The notes under the pieces: model-generated | What the model saw: the letters and a program-made list of their open reading frames with translations, nothing else | Databases searched by the model: none | Told to the model about the DNA's origin: nothing | Program-made: the position numbers and the translations under genes | Assembly: GCA_018970845.1 (NCBI GenBank) | Contig: JAGWVO010000001.1 | Location: 1-47,514 of the forward strand | Reading direction: 5' to 3' | DNA length: 47,514 nucleotides | Source: Planctomycetota bacterium | GTDB taxonomy: Bacteria > Planctomycetota > Planctomycetia > Gemmatales > Gemmataceae | Part shown: piece after piece, positions 34,314-42,865 of the stretch | Layout of the letters: each line of letters starts with the position of its first letter | How positions within the stretch are numbered: position 1 is the first letter of the stretch

Positions 34314-35216
34314 TTGCTGCGACGGATCTCCCAGCGCTGCCAGCGCACCTTGGCCCGCCCCGCCTCCATCCGGGGAACCGGATTCCTGACGGGCCGTGAC
34401 ATCAGCGTCCGGTTCCTGCCATCACCCGCCGGCAACGGCATCGAGTTTGTCCGAACCGACCTTCCGGGAAGGCCTTCCATTCCCGCTCATGTCTCGCGCG
34501 TCACCGGCACCGCCCGCCGCACCACCTTGGGTGGCGAACAGGGCGTGAGCCTTGTGGAGCATGTGCTGGCGGCGCTCGCCGCCCACCGCGTCGACAACTG
34601 CGTCATCGAGATCGACGCGCCCGAGCCTCCGGGGCTTGACGGCTCGTGCCAGGGTTTCGTGGAACTGCTGGCGGAGGGCGGAACGCGCACGCTGCCCGCG
34701 CCAAGGTACAGCTACGGCGTCGAGAAGCCCGTCACCGTCTCGGCTGGAAACGCCAGCCTGACGCTGCACCCGGCGGACAGCGCCGAACTCACGATCACTT
34801 ACATGCTGGATTACGGGTCGAACTCGCCGATTCCCCGGCAGATCCACACGCACCAGTTCTCAACGGGCGAGTTCATCCGCAGGATCGCGCCATGCCGCAC
34901 CTTCCTGCTCAGCGGCGAGGTTGACGCGTTCCGGAGCCAGGGGCTCGGCTCAAAGACCTCCTTCAAGGATCTCCTCGTGTTCGGGCCTTCGGGTGTCGTG
35001 GGCAACCGGCTGCGTTTCGGCGACGAGCCGGCGAGGCACAAGGTGCTTGACATCCTTGGCGACATGGCGCTGGCCGGCTTCGACATCGCCGGGCATGTCG
35101 TCGCCTGCCGGTCGGGCCATCCGCTCAATGTGGCCCTGGGCAGGCAGTTGGTTTCCATGGCGGGGGCCGAGCGCCCAAGCTCCTTCATCGACCGGCGATT
35201 TCTCCGTTCAGCTTGA
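34314..35216 (+). CDS. lpxC: UDP-3-O-acyl-N-acetylglucosamine deacetylase LpxC
   Basis: LpxC removes the acetyl group in the committed step of lipid A synthesis, with a zinc ion, in the cytoplasm. The 300-residue protein keeps the active site: Glu82-His83 in SLVEHVLAAL, Thr196 in PCRTFLL, His242/Lys243/Asp246/Asp250 in RHKVLDILGD and His269 in CRSGHPLN. The DGS motif (109-111) is also present. The N-terminal GVGLH motif is changed to GTGFL. The start is TTG, supported by GGAG nine bases upstream. The gene follows ompH and a terminator, and its stop lies 29 bases before the ATG of the oxidoreductase gene. It shows that this organism makes lipid A-type lipids. Confidence 0.95.
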   Translation: MLRRISQRCQRTLARPASIRGTGFLTGRDISVRFLPSPAGNGIEFVRTDLPGRPSIPAHVSRVTGTARRTTLGGEQGVSLVEHVLAALAAHRVDNCVIEIDAPEPPGLDGSCQGFVELLAEGGTRTLPAPRYSYGVEKPVTVSAGNASLTLHPADSAELTITYMLDYGSNSPIPRQIHTHQFSTGEFIRRIAPCRTFLLSGEVDAFRSQGLGSKTSFKDLLVFGPSGVVGNRLRFGDEPARHKVLDILGDMALAGFDIAGHVVACRSGHPLNVALGRQLVSMAGAERPSSFIDRRFLRSA

Positions 35217-35245
35217 GTTCCGAGGCATCACCGGGAGGGCGCGAC

Positions 35246-36334
35246 ATGGGAACGGGGCGGCTCAGGGTGGGGTTGGCCGGGGTGGGCCACCTCGGCAAGG
35301 CCCACGCGAGGATCCTGTCGCAACTTCCCGGAGTGGAACTCGTCGGCGTCGCCGACCCGATGATCGACCAAGCCAGGGCCGTGGCCGACGAGCGCCACTG
35401 CAAGTCCTTCGATTCCCACAAGCCGCTGCTTGAGCTTGTCGAGGCGATGGTGGTGGTGACCCCCACGCGCTTCCACCATGCCGTGGCGAGCGAGGCGCTG
35501 GAACGCGGCTTGCCGGTATTCGTGGAAAAGCCGCTCGCCTCGACCTCAGCCGAAGCGCTGCGTCTCGAGGAGACCGCGAAAAACAGGGGCGTGCCGCTGC
35601 AGGTGGGGCACATCGAGCGGTTCAATCCCGCCTACGAGGCCCTCAGGCGAAGGCAGTTCCGTCCCCGCTACATCAGGGCGGAGCGGTCGGGGCCCTTCAC
35701 CGGCCGGTCGCTCGACATCGGCGCCGTGCTCGACCTCATGATCCACGACATCGACCTGGTGCTCGACCAGGCGCGGGGCGCCGAGTTGGTCCGGGTCGAG
35801 GCGATGGGGACTTCCATCCTCGGCGGCCATGAGGACCTGGCCCAGGCCCGCCTGGTGATGGGCGACGGCCTGGTCGCCGACCTGACGGCCTGCCGCTGCC
35901 AACCCGCCGCGGTGCGGCAAATGACCATGTGGGGCGCCGAGGGGTTCGCGACGCTCGACTTCGCCACGAAGTGCCTCAGGTTTGTCGAGCCATCGGAGGA
36001 GATTGTCCAGAAGCGGATCAAGGCACCCGAGATGGCTCCCGGGGAATTGGCATCCCTGAAGGAGACCATTTTCCAGAAACATCTGGTTCCGGGGGAAACG
36101 GCGTGCCCCGGTCCGCATGACGCCCTCACAAGCGAGTTGATCGACTTCGTCGCGGCGATCAGGCAGCAGAGGGCGCCGCGGGTGGATGGCAGGGCCGGCC
36201 GGCGCGCGATCCAGGTGGCCGAGCGGATCATCGCGGCGATCGCCGAGCACGCCTGGACGGGAAATCCCGACGGCCCCAGGGGACCCCACGGGCTTCCCGC
36301 GCTTTCCAAGGAAGCCCCGCGCCGGGCGGCGTGA
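35246..36334 (+). CDS. Gfo/Idh/MocA-family oxidoreductase next to lpxC
   Basis: An NAD(P)-dependent sugar oxidoreductase, cytoplasmic (no signal peptide). The start at 35246 is supported by GGGAGG; an earlier TTG at 35213 would overlap the lpxC stop. The 362-residue protein has the Rossmann motif VGLAGVGHLGKAHA near the N-terminus, the EKPLA catalytic stretch, GHIERFNPAYEAL and the C-terminal alpha/beta domain with DLMIHDIDLVL. The position after lpxC fits a role on a UDP-GlcNAc-derived sugar, for example a GnnA-type 3-dehydrogenase used to make amide-linked lipid A; that is inference, and no GnnB-like aminotransferase is visible here. Confidence 0.9.
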   Translation: MGTGRLRVGLAGVGHLGKAHARILSQLPGVELVGVADPMIDQARAVADERHCKSFDSHKPLLELVEAMVVVTPTRFHHAVASEALERGLPVFVEKPLASTSAEALRLEETAKNRGVPLQVGHIERFNPAYEALRRRQFRPRYIRAERSGPFTGRSLDIGAVLDLMIHDIDLVLDQARGAELVRVEAMGTSILGGHEDLAQARLVMGDGLVADLTACRCQPAAVRQMTMWGAEGFATLDFATKCLRFVEPSEEIVQKRIKAPEMAPGELASLKETIFQKHLVPGETACPGPHDALTSELIDFVAAIRQQRAPRVDGRAGRRAIQVAERIIAAIAEHAWTGNPDGPRGPHGLPALSKEAPRRAA

Positions 36335-36345
36335 CATTTTCGGGG

Positions 36346-37731
36346 CTACGCGAGCAACGAGTGGATCACTTCACCTTGCACGAGCGGGATTTCCCGGCCG
36401 AGGCGGTCGTGGATGTGGCTTGAGGCGGGCACGCCGAGGCGGTGATAGAGCGTGGCCACGAGGTCGGCGGGGCGGACCGGCGATGTGCTGGGCTCCGCGG
36501 CGTAGCGGTCGGATGAGCCGTGCACCACTCCCCGGCGGAATCCGCCACCGGCGACGATGGAACTGAAAACCTTGGCCCAGTGGTCGCGTCCGTCGCGTCC
36601 AGCGCCCGCCCCGCCGGGAACCGACTGGCCCACCCGGGGGGTGCGACCCATCTCGCCCGACCAGACGACCAGCGTCTCGTCGAGCATGCCGCGGTCCTCG
36701 AGGTCGTCGAGCAGGGCGCAGAAGGCCTTGTCCGCCGGTGGGCAGAGCCGCGTCTTGAGGTCGATGAAATTGCGCTGGTGCGTGTCCCAGTACACGCTCA
36801 CATTGGTGATGCCGTCGTTTTGCCAATAAACCGTCACCACGGGCACGCCGGCCTCGATGAGCCTGCGGGCCTGCAGCACCGACTGTCCATGGATGTTCAT
36901 GCCGTACCGTTCGCGCAGGGCCAGCGGTTCGCGCGACAGGTCGAAGGCGGCGGCGGCCTTCCGGTTGGCCAACAGGCGGAATCCCTGTTCCCGGTGGCGG
37001 GCCTGGGCCGAGGAGTCGGCCGATGTGAACGGCGAGCTGGTCTCCAGGCCGTTGACGAGGCCGGCGCGTTCGGCCATTCGGCTTCCAGCCAAGTCGGCGG
37101 CCGGAGTGATCTCGCCGATGGTGTAGTCGGCGCTGGAAGGATCGGCCTCGATTCGCATCGGCTGCCACACCGGCCCGAGCCAGCCGGCCCCCTGTCCATG
37201 CGTGGATTCGACGAAGCGTGGCGCCTTGTCGGGCGAGTGGGGCATCAGGTTGATCGCCGGCGGCAAGTCGGTCCCCTTGCCTCTGCCCATGCGGGCCAGC
37301 ACCGACGAAAGGCCCGGGAAGTCGTCACGAAGGGGTTGGCCCAGGTTGGCCATGGGGTGGCCGGTGAGCAGCAGGTGGGGCGCGGTGGTGTGGTTCACAT
37401 CGTCGTGGGTCATCGACCGGATGAGGCACACCTTGTCGAGGCGCCTGGCAATGCCCGGCAGGTGCTCGCACACGCGCACGCCGGGAAGCGCCGTCTGGAT
37501 GGTTGAGAACTCCCCGCGGTACTCCACGGGGGCTTCAGGCTTGGGATCGAGCGTGTCCTGCTGGGCGGGGCCGCCCCACAGGAAGATGAAGATGCAGGCC
37601 TTGGCCGGGCCATCCAGCTTGGCGCCATGAAGCGTGGTGGGAACACCCGGCGCCAGAAGTGGCAAGGCACCCAAGCGAAGCGCCGACCTTCTGTCAAACA
37701 AGCCATGGCGCATGGGAGGGAGTCCTAGCAT
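36346..37731 (-). CDS. DUF1501 family protein, lone copy
   Basis: A 461-residue DUF1501 protein; start at 37731 with AAGGA nine bases upstream (an ATG at 37713 is an alternative). The N-terminus RHGLFDRRSALRLGALPLLAPG has an Arg pair and hydrophobic stretch, a Tat-like leader. Landmarks are IFIFLWGGPAQQDTLDPKPE, SMTHDDVNHTTAPHLLLTGH, VVWSGEMGRTPRVG and GRDGRDHWAKVFS with the conserved Asp/His. Unlike the copy at 4835 it has no adjacent DUF1549/DUF1553 gene. Its upstream region carries several GATTTGA/TCAAATC repeats that may regulate it. It is convergent with the Gfo/Idh gene, 11 bases away. Confidence 0.9.
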   Translation of the reverse strand: MLGLPPMRHGLFDRRSALRLGALPLLAPGVPTTLHGAKLDGPAKACIFIFLWGGPAQQDTLDPKPEAPVEYRGEFSTIQTALPGVRVCEHLPGIARRLDKVCLIRSMTHDDVNHTTAPHLLLTGHPMANLGQPLRDDFPGLSSVLARMGRGKGTDLPPAINLMPHSPDKAPRFVESTHGQGAGWLGPVWQPMRIEADPSSADYTIGEITPAADLAGSRMAERAGLVNGLETSSPFTSADSSAQARHREQGFRLLANRKAAAAFDLSREPLALRERYGMNIHGQSVLQARRLIEAGVPVVTVYWQNDGITNVSVYWDTHQRNFIDLKTRLCPPADKAFCALLDDLEDRGMLDETLVVWSGEMGRTPRVGQSVPGGAGAGRDGRDHWAKVFSSIVAGGGFRRGVVHGSSDRYAAEPSTSPVRPADLVATLYHRLGVPASSHIHDRLGREIPLVQGEVIHSLLA

Positions 37732-37758
37732 TGGGGCACATCCTTGATTATCGGTTGT

Positions 37759-37864
37759 GATTTGAAACTGGTCAAATCGCGGGGATTTGAAGGCGTTGGT
37801 GGATGAGCCGAATGTGTTGTCCGGAGAAAACCGGAGCAAACAATAAGGTCGAAGCGATTTGACC
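37759..37864. promoter_or_regulatory. Cluster of GATTTGA/TCAAATC repeats upstream of the lone DUF1501 gene
   Basis: Four copies lie in 104 bases: GATTTGA at 37759, TCAAATC at 37772, GATTTGA at 37784 and GATTTGA at 37856. The first two form a perfect hairpin or operator dyad with a six-base centre. GGTCAAATCGC (37770-37780) and GCGATTTGACC (37854-37864) are a perfect 11-base inverted pair. The position between selO and the DUF1501 start suggests a regulatory region. Confidence 0.55.
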
Positions 37865-37905
37865 GATATCCAACAAGCGTCTTGCCACGCGGGGCCATGC
37901 CGCAT

Positions 37906-39507
37906 TCACGAGCTGCATGAGAGCATCGAGCAGCCGGGCTTGTGGCGGGCCCAGTCGGGCCGGCGGGCGGCGAAATGCTCCCGGTGCGGTTGCTCATCGT
38001 AAGGATGGCGCAGCAGGTCGAGCAGTTCCGCGATCATCGACGGATCGCCCGCCGTCGCCTTGTCGATCGCCTGCTGGGCGAGGTAGTTGCGCAGCACATA
38101 CTTCGGGTTGGCGGCGTTCATGCGCTGGGCGCGCGCCGGGGGTCCGGATTCCTCGGATCGCAGCCGGTCCCCCCACCGGCGCAGCCAGGCCATGGTGCGG
38201 TCCCTGTGGTCCGCGCCGAGCTGTTCCGGCCTGTAATAAGCCTCCGTCAGGGGCGAGGGGATTTCCGTTGCGAGTGATTCAGGATCCACCTTGGAAAGGT
38301 TTCGGAAGAAGATCGTCATGTCGGTCTCAACCACCTGCAGGACGGCCAGCAACTCGTCGAACAGGGGCCTGTCGTCGGCGCTGGCGTTTGCGAGGCCCAG
38401 CTTCAGTCCGAGTGTTTGTCTCCAGCCTTGCTGGAACGAGCCGGCGTAGAGGTCGATCCCCGCCTGCAACGGTTCGGTGTCGTTGAACAGGGGCACGAGC
38501 GCGTTGGCCAGTTGCAACAGGTTCCACATGGCCACCTGCGGCTGGTTGCCGAAGCGGTACCGCCTGCCCGAGGCATCGGTGGTGTTGGGGGTCCAGTCGG
38601 GATCGTAGTTCTCCAGCCAGCCGTAGGGGCCATAGTCGATCGTCTGGCCGAGGATCGACATGTTGTCGGTGTTCATGACGCCATGGACGAAGCCCACGCG
38701 CATCCAATGCACCACCATGTCGGCGGTCGCGCGGCAAACCTCATGGAACCAGCGGATATCGGTCTCGGGGCCGGGTTCGCCCAGGTGGGGAAAATCGTGG
38801 CGGATGGTGTGGTCGACAAGTTGCCTGAGGATGTCGGTCTCGCCTCGCGCCGAGAGGATCTGGAAATTGCCGAATCGCGTGAACGACGGCGCGACGCGGC
38901 AGACGACGGCGCCCGGTTCACGCGCCGGGTTGCCGTCGTAGAACATGTCGCGCACCACCTGCTCGCCGGTGAGCACCAGGCTGAGGGCGCGGGTTGTGGG
39001 CGCGCCGAGGTGGTGCATCGCCTCGCTGCAGAGGAACTCGCGGATCGACGAGCGGAGCACCGCCAATCCGTCGGCGGTGCGGGAGTAGGGGGTCGGGCCC
39101 GCTCCCTTGAGCTGAAGCACATGCCGCTGTCCGGAGTCGTTCACCACCTCGCCCAGGTTGATGGCGCGGCCATCACCCAGTTGCCCGGCCCATGAGCCGA
39201 ATTGGTGTCCTCCATAGCACATCGCGAACGGATCCATTCCTGGAAGGACCAGGTTGCCGGAGAACACGCGGGCCATCAGCGCCGGGTCTTGGGGAAGCGG
39301 GTCGAGGCCCAGCAGGGTGGCCACCTCGGGAGACCACCCGATGAGCGACGGGTTGGAGACGGGCGTGGGCAGCACGCGCGAGAAGCAGGCGCGGGGAACC
39401 TGCCTGCGGCGGTTGGCCGTCTCGGGGTCTCCCGGCAGGTCGCGGGTGAAGGAATTGTCGAAGGCCAGCCGTTCGAGGCCGCCTGAAAGTGAGGTTTCAA
39501 CCGGCAT
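37906..39507 (-). CDS. selO: Protein adenylyltransferase SelO (YdiU/UPF0061)
   Basis: SelO is a pseudokinase-fold enzyme that transfers AMP to proteins (AMPylation) and is linked to redox stress. From the ATG at 39507 it has 533 residues, close to the family norm. Landmarks are SNPSLIGWSPEVATLLGLD, AMCYGGHQFGSWAGQLGDGR, VLQLKGAGPTPYSR, GFVHGVMNTDNMSILGQTIDYGPYGWLENYD and PKYVLRNYLAQQAI. The protein ends in SCSS, so Cys replaces the selenocysteine of the animal form. The start overlaps the thiD stop by 11 bases, so both are probably cotranscribed and translationally linked. Identification is firm. Confidence 0.96.
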   Translation of the reverse strand: MPVETSLSGGLERLAFDNSFTRDLPGDPETANRRRQVPRACFSRVLPTPVSNPSLIGWSPEVATLLGLDPLPQDPALMARVFSGNLVLPGMDPFAMCYGGHQFGSWAGQLGDGRAINLGEVVNDSGQRHVLQLKGAGPTPYSRTADGLAVLRSSIREFLCSEAMHHLGAPTTRALSLVLTGEQVVRDMFYDGNPAREPGAVVCRVAPSFTRFGNFQILSARGETDILRQLVDHTIRHDFPHLGEPGPETDIRWFHEVCRATADMVVHWMRVGFVHGVMNTDNMSILGQTIDYGPYGWLENYDPDWTPNTTDASGRRYRFGNQPQVAMWNLLQLANALVPLFNDTEPLQAGIDLYAGSFQQGWRQTLGLKLGLANASADDRPLFDELLAVLQVVETDMTIFFRNLSKVDPESLATEIPSPLTEAYYRPEQLGADHRDRTMAWLRRWGDRLRSEESGPPARAQRMNAANPKYVLRNYLAQQAIDKATAGDPSMIAELLDLLRHPYDEQPHREHFAARRPDWARHKPGCSMLSCSS

Positions 39508-40300
39508 GGGTGGGGTCGCCTCGCGGATCCGCGAACATGTTGATGGGGCCGAATCCGCCGCCAAGGCCGGGGTTGGTTTTGATGGCGAGGCGCACGAACT
39601 CCTTGGCGCCCCGGGCGGCCGCGCCGACCTCCTCGCCGCGGGCCAACCGCGCGGTGATGGCGGCGGAAAGCACGCAACCGGTGCCGTGGGTGTGCGGCGT
39701 TTCGACGCGGCCGGCCGGCAGCAGCGTGGCGTGCCCATCGGCCAGCAGCAGGTCGGAGGCCTCGCCCGCCAGATGTCCGCCCTTCACCAGCACATGCCTC
39801 GGCCCCATCGAGGCGATGAGGCGCGCCGCCCGTTCCATCGAGGCGATGCTGTCGGCCTTCATGCCCGCGAGTTGTTCGGCCTCGGCCAGGTTGGGAGTGA
39901 CGAGGAACGCCCGGGGCAGCAACCGCGAGATCAGGGCCTTGGCGGCCTCGGGGGCCATCAGCGGGGCGCCATGCTTGCTCACCATCACCGGGTCGATGAT
40001 GAGCGGGAACCGGGTGGGGCCGAGCCTGTCGGCGACGGCCTCGATGATGGCGGCATTGCCCAGGGCGCCCGTCTTGGCGGCGGCTGGAGCAATGTCGGAA
40101 AGCACCGCGTCGAGTTGCGCCACCACGAGGTCGGGCCGGACGATGTCCACCGCCGAAACGGCGCGGGTGTTCTGCACGGTGAGCAAAGTGACCACGCTCA
40201 TGCCGTACACGCGGTGCTGGTGGAAGGTTTTCAGGTCGGCCTGAAGGCCCGCTCCCCCGGACGGGTCGGAGCCCGCGATGGTGAGGGCGGTGGCGGTCAT
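39497..40300 (-). CDS. thiD: Hydroxymethylpyrimidine/phosphomethylpyrimidine kinase ThiD
   Basis: ThiD phosphorylates HMP and HMP-phosphate in thiamine biosynthesis. The 267-residue protein from the ATG at 40300 is standard length. It shows the ribokinase-fold N-terminus TIAGSDPSGGAGLQADLKTF, the segment YGMSVVTLLTVQNT, AAKTGALGNAAIIEAVAD, IIDPVMVSKHGAPL, and the anion-hole motif THGTGCVLSAAI near the end. No TPP riboswitch can be recognised in the 113 bases before it, and no other thi gene is present, so the operon with selO is a departure from usual thiamine clusters. The call is firm. Confidence 0.96.
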   Translation of the reverse strand: MTATALTIAGSDPSGGAGLQADLKTFHQHRVYGMSVVTLLTVQNTRAVSAVDIVRPDLVVAQLDAVLSDIAPAAAKTGALGNAAIIEAVADRLGPTRFPLIIDPVMVSKHGAPLMAPEAAKALISRLLPRAFLVTPNLAEAEQLAGMKADSIASMERAARLIASMGPRHVLVKGGHLAGEASDLLLADGHATLLPAGRVETPHTHGTGCVLSAAITARLARGEEVGAAARGAKEFVRLAIKTNPGLGGGFGPINMFADPRGDPTHAG

Positions 40301-40425
40301 GCGCTGGCTCCGAAGGGAGGTGTCAAAGCCCACTATAGACGCCCCGGGATGGTTGCCGGGGTCTCGTCCCCGCGGTTACCATCGGCACTTCGGCCCTTGG
40401 ATGGGCCTTTGTTGTGGAATGGATC

Positions 40426-42846
40426 ATGAGACTTTTGACAACCCTTGGCCTGGTGCTGGCATTCGTCACCTCCGGGCGGACCGCCGATGAAAACCTCGAT
40501 TGGCACGACATCAAGTCGCTGGGCCTGGAAGGACAGGCGTTCGCCGACTGCAAGGCGCCGTTCGACCGCCTGCCGGCGCGAGCCGAGGGGGTGGTTCGTC
40601 CGGGTGTTTGGGGGCTGGGCCGGCAATCTGCCGGCTTGTGCGTTCGGTTTGTCACCGATGCCCCCGCGATCCACGCCAAATGGACGCTCACATCGCCGAA
40701 CTTGGCCATGCCGCACATGCCGGCCACCGGCGTCAGCGGTCTGGACCTTTACATGCGGTCGCCCCAAAGCGGCGCCTGGCAATGGCTGGGCGCCGGCCGT
40801 CCCTCGGGCAAGGAAAACTTCGCCGTCATCGGCTCGGGTTACGCCTCGGGCAAGCATGAATTCCTGCTCTACCTGCCGCTTTACAACGGCGTTTCGGAGG
40901 TCTCCCTGGGAGTGGCCCGTGGCAATTCCGTGTCCAAGGCCCCGGCGTACCCTCCCGACCGGGCCAAGCCCGTGGTGTTTTACGGCACTTCCATCACCCA
41001 GGGCGGTTGCGCGTCGCGGCCGGGCATGGTGCACACGGCCATCCTTGGGCGCAGGCTGGGAGTTCCCGTCGTGAACCTCGGGTTCTCCGGCAACGGCATG
41101 ATGGAACTTGAGGTGGGGAAGTTCATCGCCGAGATCGACGCCTCCGTCTATGTGATCGACTGCCTTCCGAACATGACCGCCGACAAGGTGGCGGAGCGGA
41201 CGGAACCGCTGGTGCGGCAATTGCGCGCCGCCAGGCCGGGGGCGCCCATCGTGCTCGTGGAGGACAGGCTGTATTCCAACGCGCCGTTGGTGGAAGGCAA
41301 CCGCAAGCGCAACGAGACAAGCCGTCAGGCCCTTTGGACTGCGTACCGGAAGCTGGTCGATTCGGGAGTCTCCGGGCTGCATTACCTTCCAGGCGACCGT
41401 CTCCTCAATGCCGATGGCGAGGGCACGGTGGATAATTCCCACCCGACCGACCTGGGGTTCGTCCAGCATGCCGACGCCTTCGAGAAGGTCTTGGCACCCC
41501 TGTTGCCCAAGGGGATGGCCGAAAAGGACCGCAAGCCGGTGGAGGCCTATACCGACAAGCTGAGCTACAAGGCCGGCGACTCCATCGCCTTCCATGTGGC
41601 GTCGCGGGGGCCCAAAGCGCGGATGGAGGTTTTCCGGGTGGGAGCCGCCCGTGAACCGGTATGGAAGGGGGAGCCTTTCGACGCGCCGTTTCCGGCGGTT
41701 CCGGCGAACGCGTCATCGCATGGTTGCGGGTGGCCGGTGGCCACGCGCGTGATGGTGCCGGCGACCTGGAAGTCGGGTTATTACATCGCCCGCATCGACA
41801 CGACCCTGCCCGACGGGAAGCCCGCCTCGGGCGAGGCATGGTTCATCATTCGTCCCGAGCGGCCCGCGGCCGCCAACAAGATCCTCCTGCAACTGGCCAC
41901 CAACACCTACAACGCCTACACGAATTGGGGCGGATACAGCCTCTACGCCTACAACGGCCGCGACAAGGTCCAGGGCCGGCGCGTCTCGTTCGACAGGCCC
42001 GTCTCGTCGCAGTTCCCCCGCTGGGAGCAGCCGTTCGTCGCCTGGGCCGAGAAGGCCGGCTACGGCATCGACTACGCCGCCAACTCCGACCTCGAACAGC
42101 ACCCCGAACTGCTCAAGGGATACAAGCTCGTTCTCAGCGTCGGCCACGACGAATACTGGTCGGCCGGCATGCGCGACGCCCTCGAGCGGTTTGTCGGCGC
42201 CGGCGGCAACGCCGCGTTCCTCAGCGGCAACACCTGCTGCTGGCAGGTGCGGCCCGAGGAGCATGGCCGGGCCCTGGTCTGCTTCAAGCAGGCCCACGCT
42301 CTCGACCCGTTCTTCGACAAGGGCGAGCACGCCCTGTTGAGTTCCCTCTGGAGCCATCACCTCGCCAAGCGCCCCGAGAACACGATGACGGGCGTGGGCT
42401 TCCTCTGGGGCGGTTACCGCAAGAGCCATGGCCAGTTCATGACCGAACCCGCCGAGTACGCGGTGCACCGCCCCGAACACTGGCTGTTCGAGGGCACCGG
42501 CATCAAGCGGGGCGGCACATTCGGCGCCAAGGACACCGTCGTGGGCTACGAGTGCGATGGTTGCGAACTGGAATGGAAGGATGGCCTGCCCGTTCCCACC
42601 TTCCGTGACGGCACGCCGAAGTCGATGGTGGTGCTGGCCACCTGCCCGGTGCGCTGGCATCCCGACGACTGCGAGTTCTACGAGAAGTGGGAGAAGGGGC
42701 GACTTGGCAACGCCGTGCTCGGCATCCATGAGCGCGGCGGCACGGTCGTCACCGCAGGCACCACCGACTGGTCCCATGGGCTGTCCGGCGGCGACCCGGT
42801 GGTGACGCGCGTCACCCGCAACCTTCTCGACAGGCTGGCGAAGTGA
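40426..42846 (+). CDS. Exported GxDLY/SGNH hydrolase fused to dimethylformamidase-beta-like domain
   Basis: An exported two-part enzyme of 806 residues; I prefer the ATG at 40426 (signal peptide LLTTLGLVLAFVTSGRTA) over a GTG four codons earlier. Residues 20-170 are a beta domain with the GLDLY motif (GxDLY family). Residues 180-365 are an SGNH esterase: Ser189 in FYGTSITQGG, Asn in NLGFSGNG, and the DNSHP pair Asp336/His339. Residues 375-806 resemble the C-terminal part of the N,N-dimethylformamidase large subunit, with NTYNAYTNWGGYSLY, VGHDEYWSAGMRDALERFV, AFLSGNTCCWQVRPEE and a final TVVTAGTTDWSHGL. The fusion suggests two hydrolytic steps, ester then amide, on one substrate; that is inference. 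Confidence 0.85.
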   Translation: MRLLTTLGLVLAFVTSGRTADENLDWHDIKSLGLEGQAFADCKAPFDRLPARAEGVVRPGVWGLGRQSAGLCVRFVTDAPAIHAKWTLTSPNLAMPHMPATGVSGLDLYMRSPQSGAWQWLGAGRPSGKENFAVIGSGYASGKHEFLLYLPLYNGVSEVSLGVARGNSVSKAPAYPPDRAKPVVFYGTSITQGGCASRPGMVHTAILGRRLGVPVVNLGFSGNGMMELEVGKFIAEIDASVYVIDCLPNMTADKVAERTEPLVRQLRAARPGAPIVLVEDRLYSNAPLVEGNRKRNETSRQALWTAYRKLVDSGVSGLHYLPGDRLLNADGEGTVDNSHPTDLGFVQHADAFEKVLAPLLPKGMAEKDRKPVEAYTDKLSYKAGDSIAFHVASRGPKARMEVFRVGAAREPVWKGEPFDAPFPAVPANASSHGCGWPVATRVMVPATWKSGYYIARIDTTLPDGKPASGEAWFIIRPERPAAANKILLQLATNTYNAYTNWGGYSLYAYNGRDKVQGRRVSFDRPVSSQFPRWEQPFVAWAEKAGYGIDYAANSDLEQHPELLKGYKLVLSVGHDEYWSAGMRDALERFVGAGGNAAFLSGNTCCWQVRPEEHGRALVCFKQAHALDPFFDKGEHALLSSLWSHHLAKRPENTMTGVGFLWGGYRKSHGQFMTEPAEYAVHRPEHWLFEGTGIKRGGTFGAKDTVVGYECDGCELEWKDGLPVPTFRDGTPKSMVVLATCPVRWHPDDCEFYEKWEKGRLGNAVLGIHERGGTVVTAGTTDWSHGLSGGDPVVTRVTRNLLDRLAK

Positions 42847-42865
42847 ATTTTCCCGGAGGTTCCCA

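Noticed and set aside
40301..40413. TPP riboswitch before thiD
   Set aside because: No recognisable THI-box core bases (such as CTGAGA) occur in either direction; only a CCCCGG/CCGGGG hairpin is visible.
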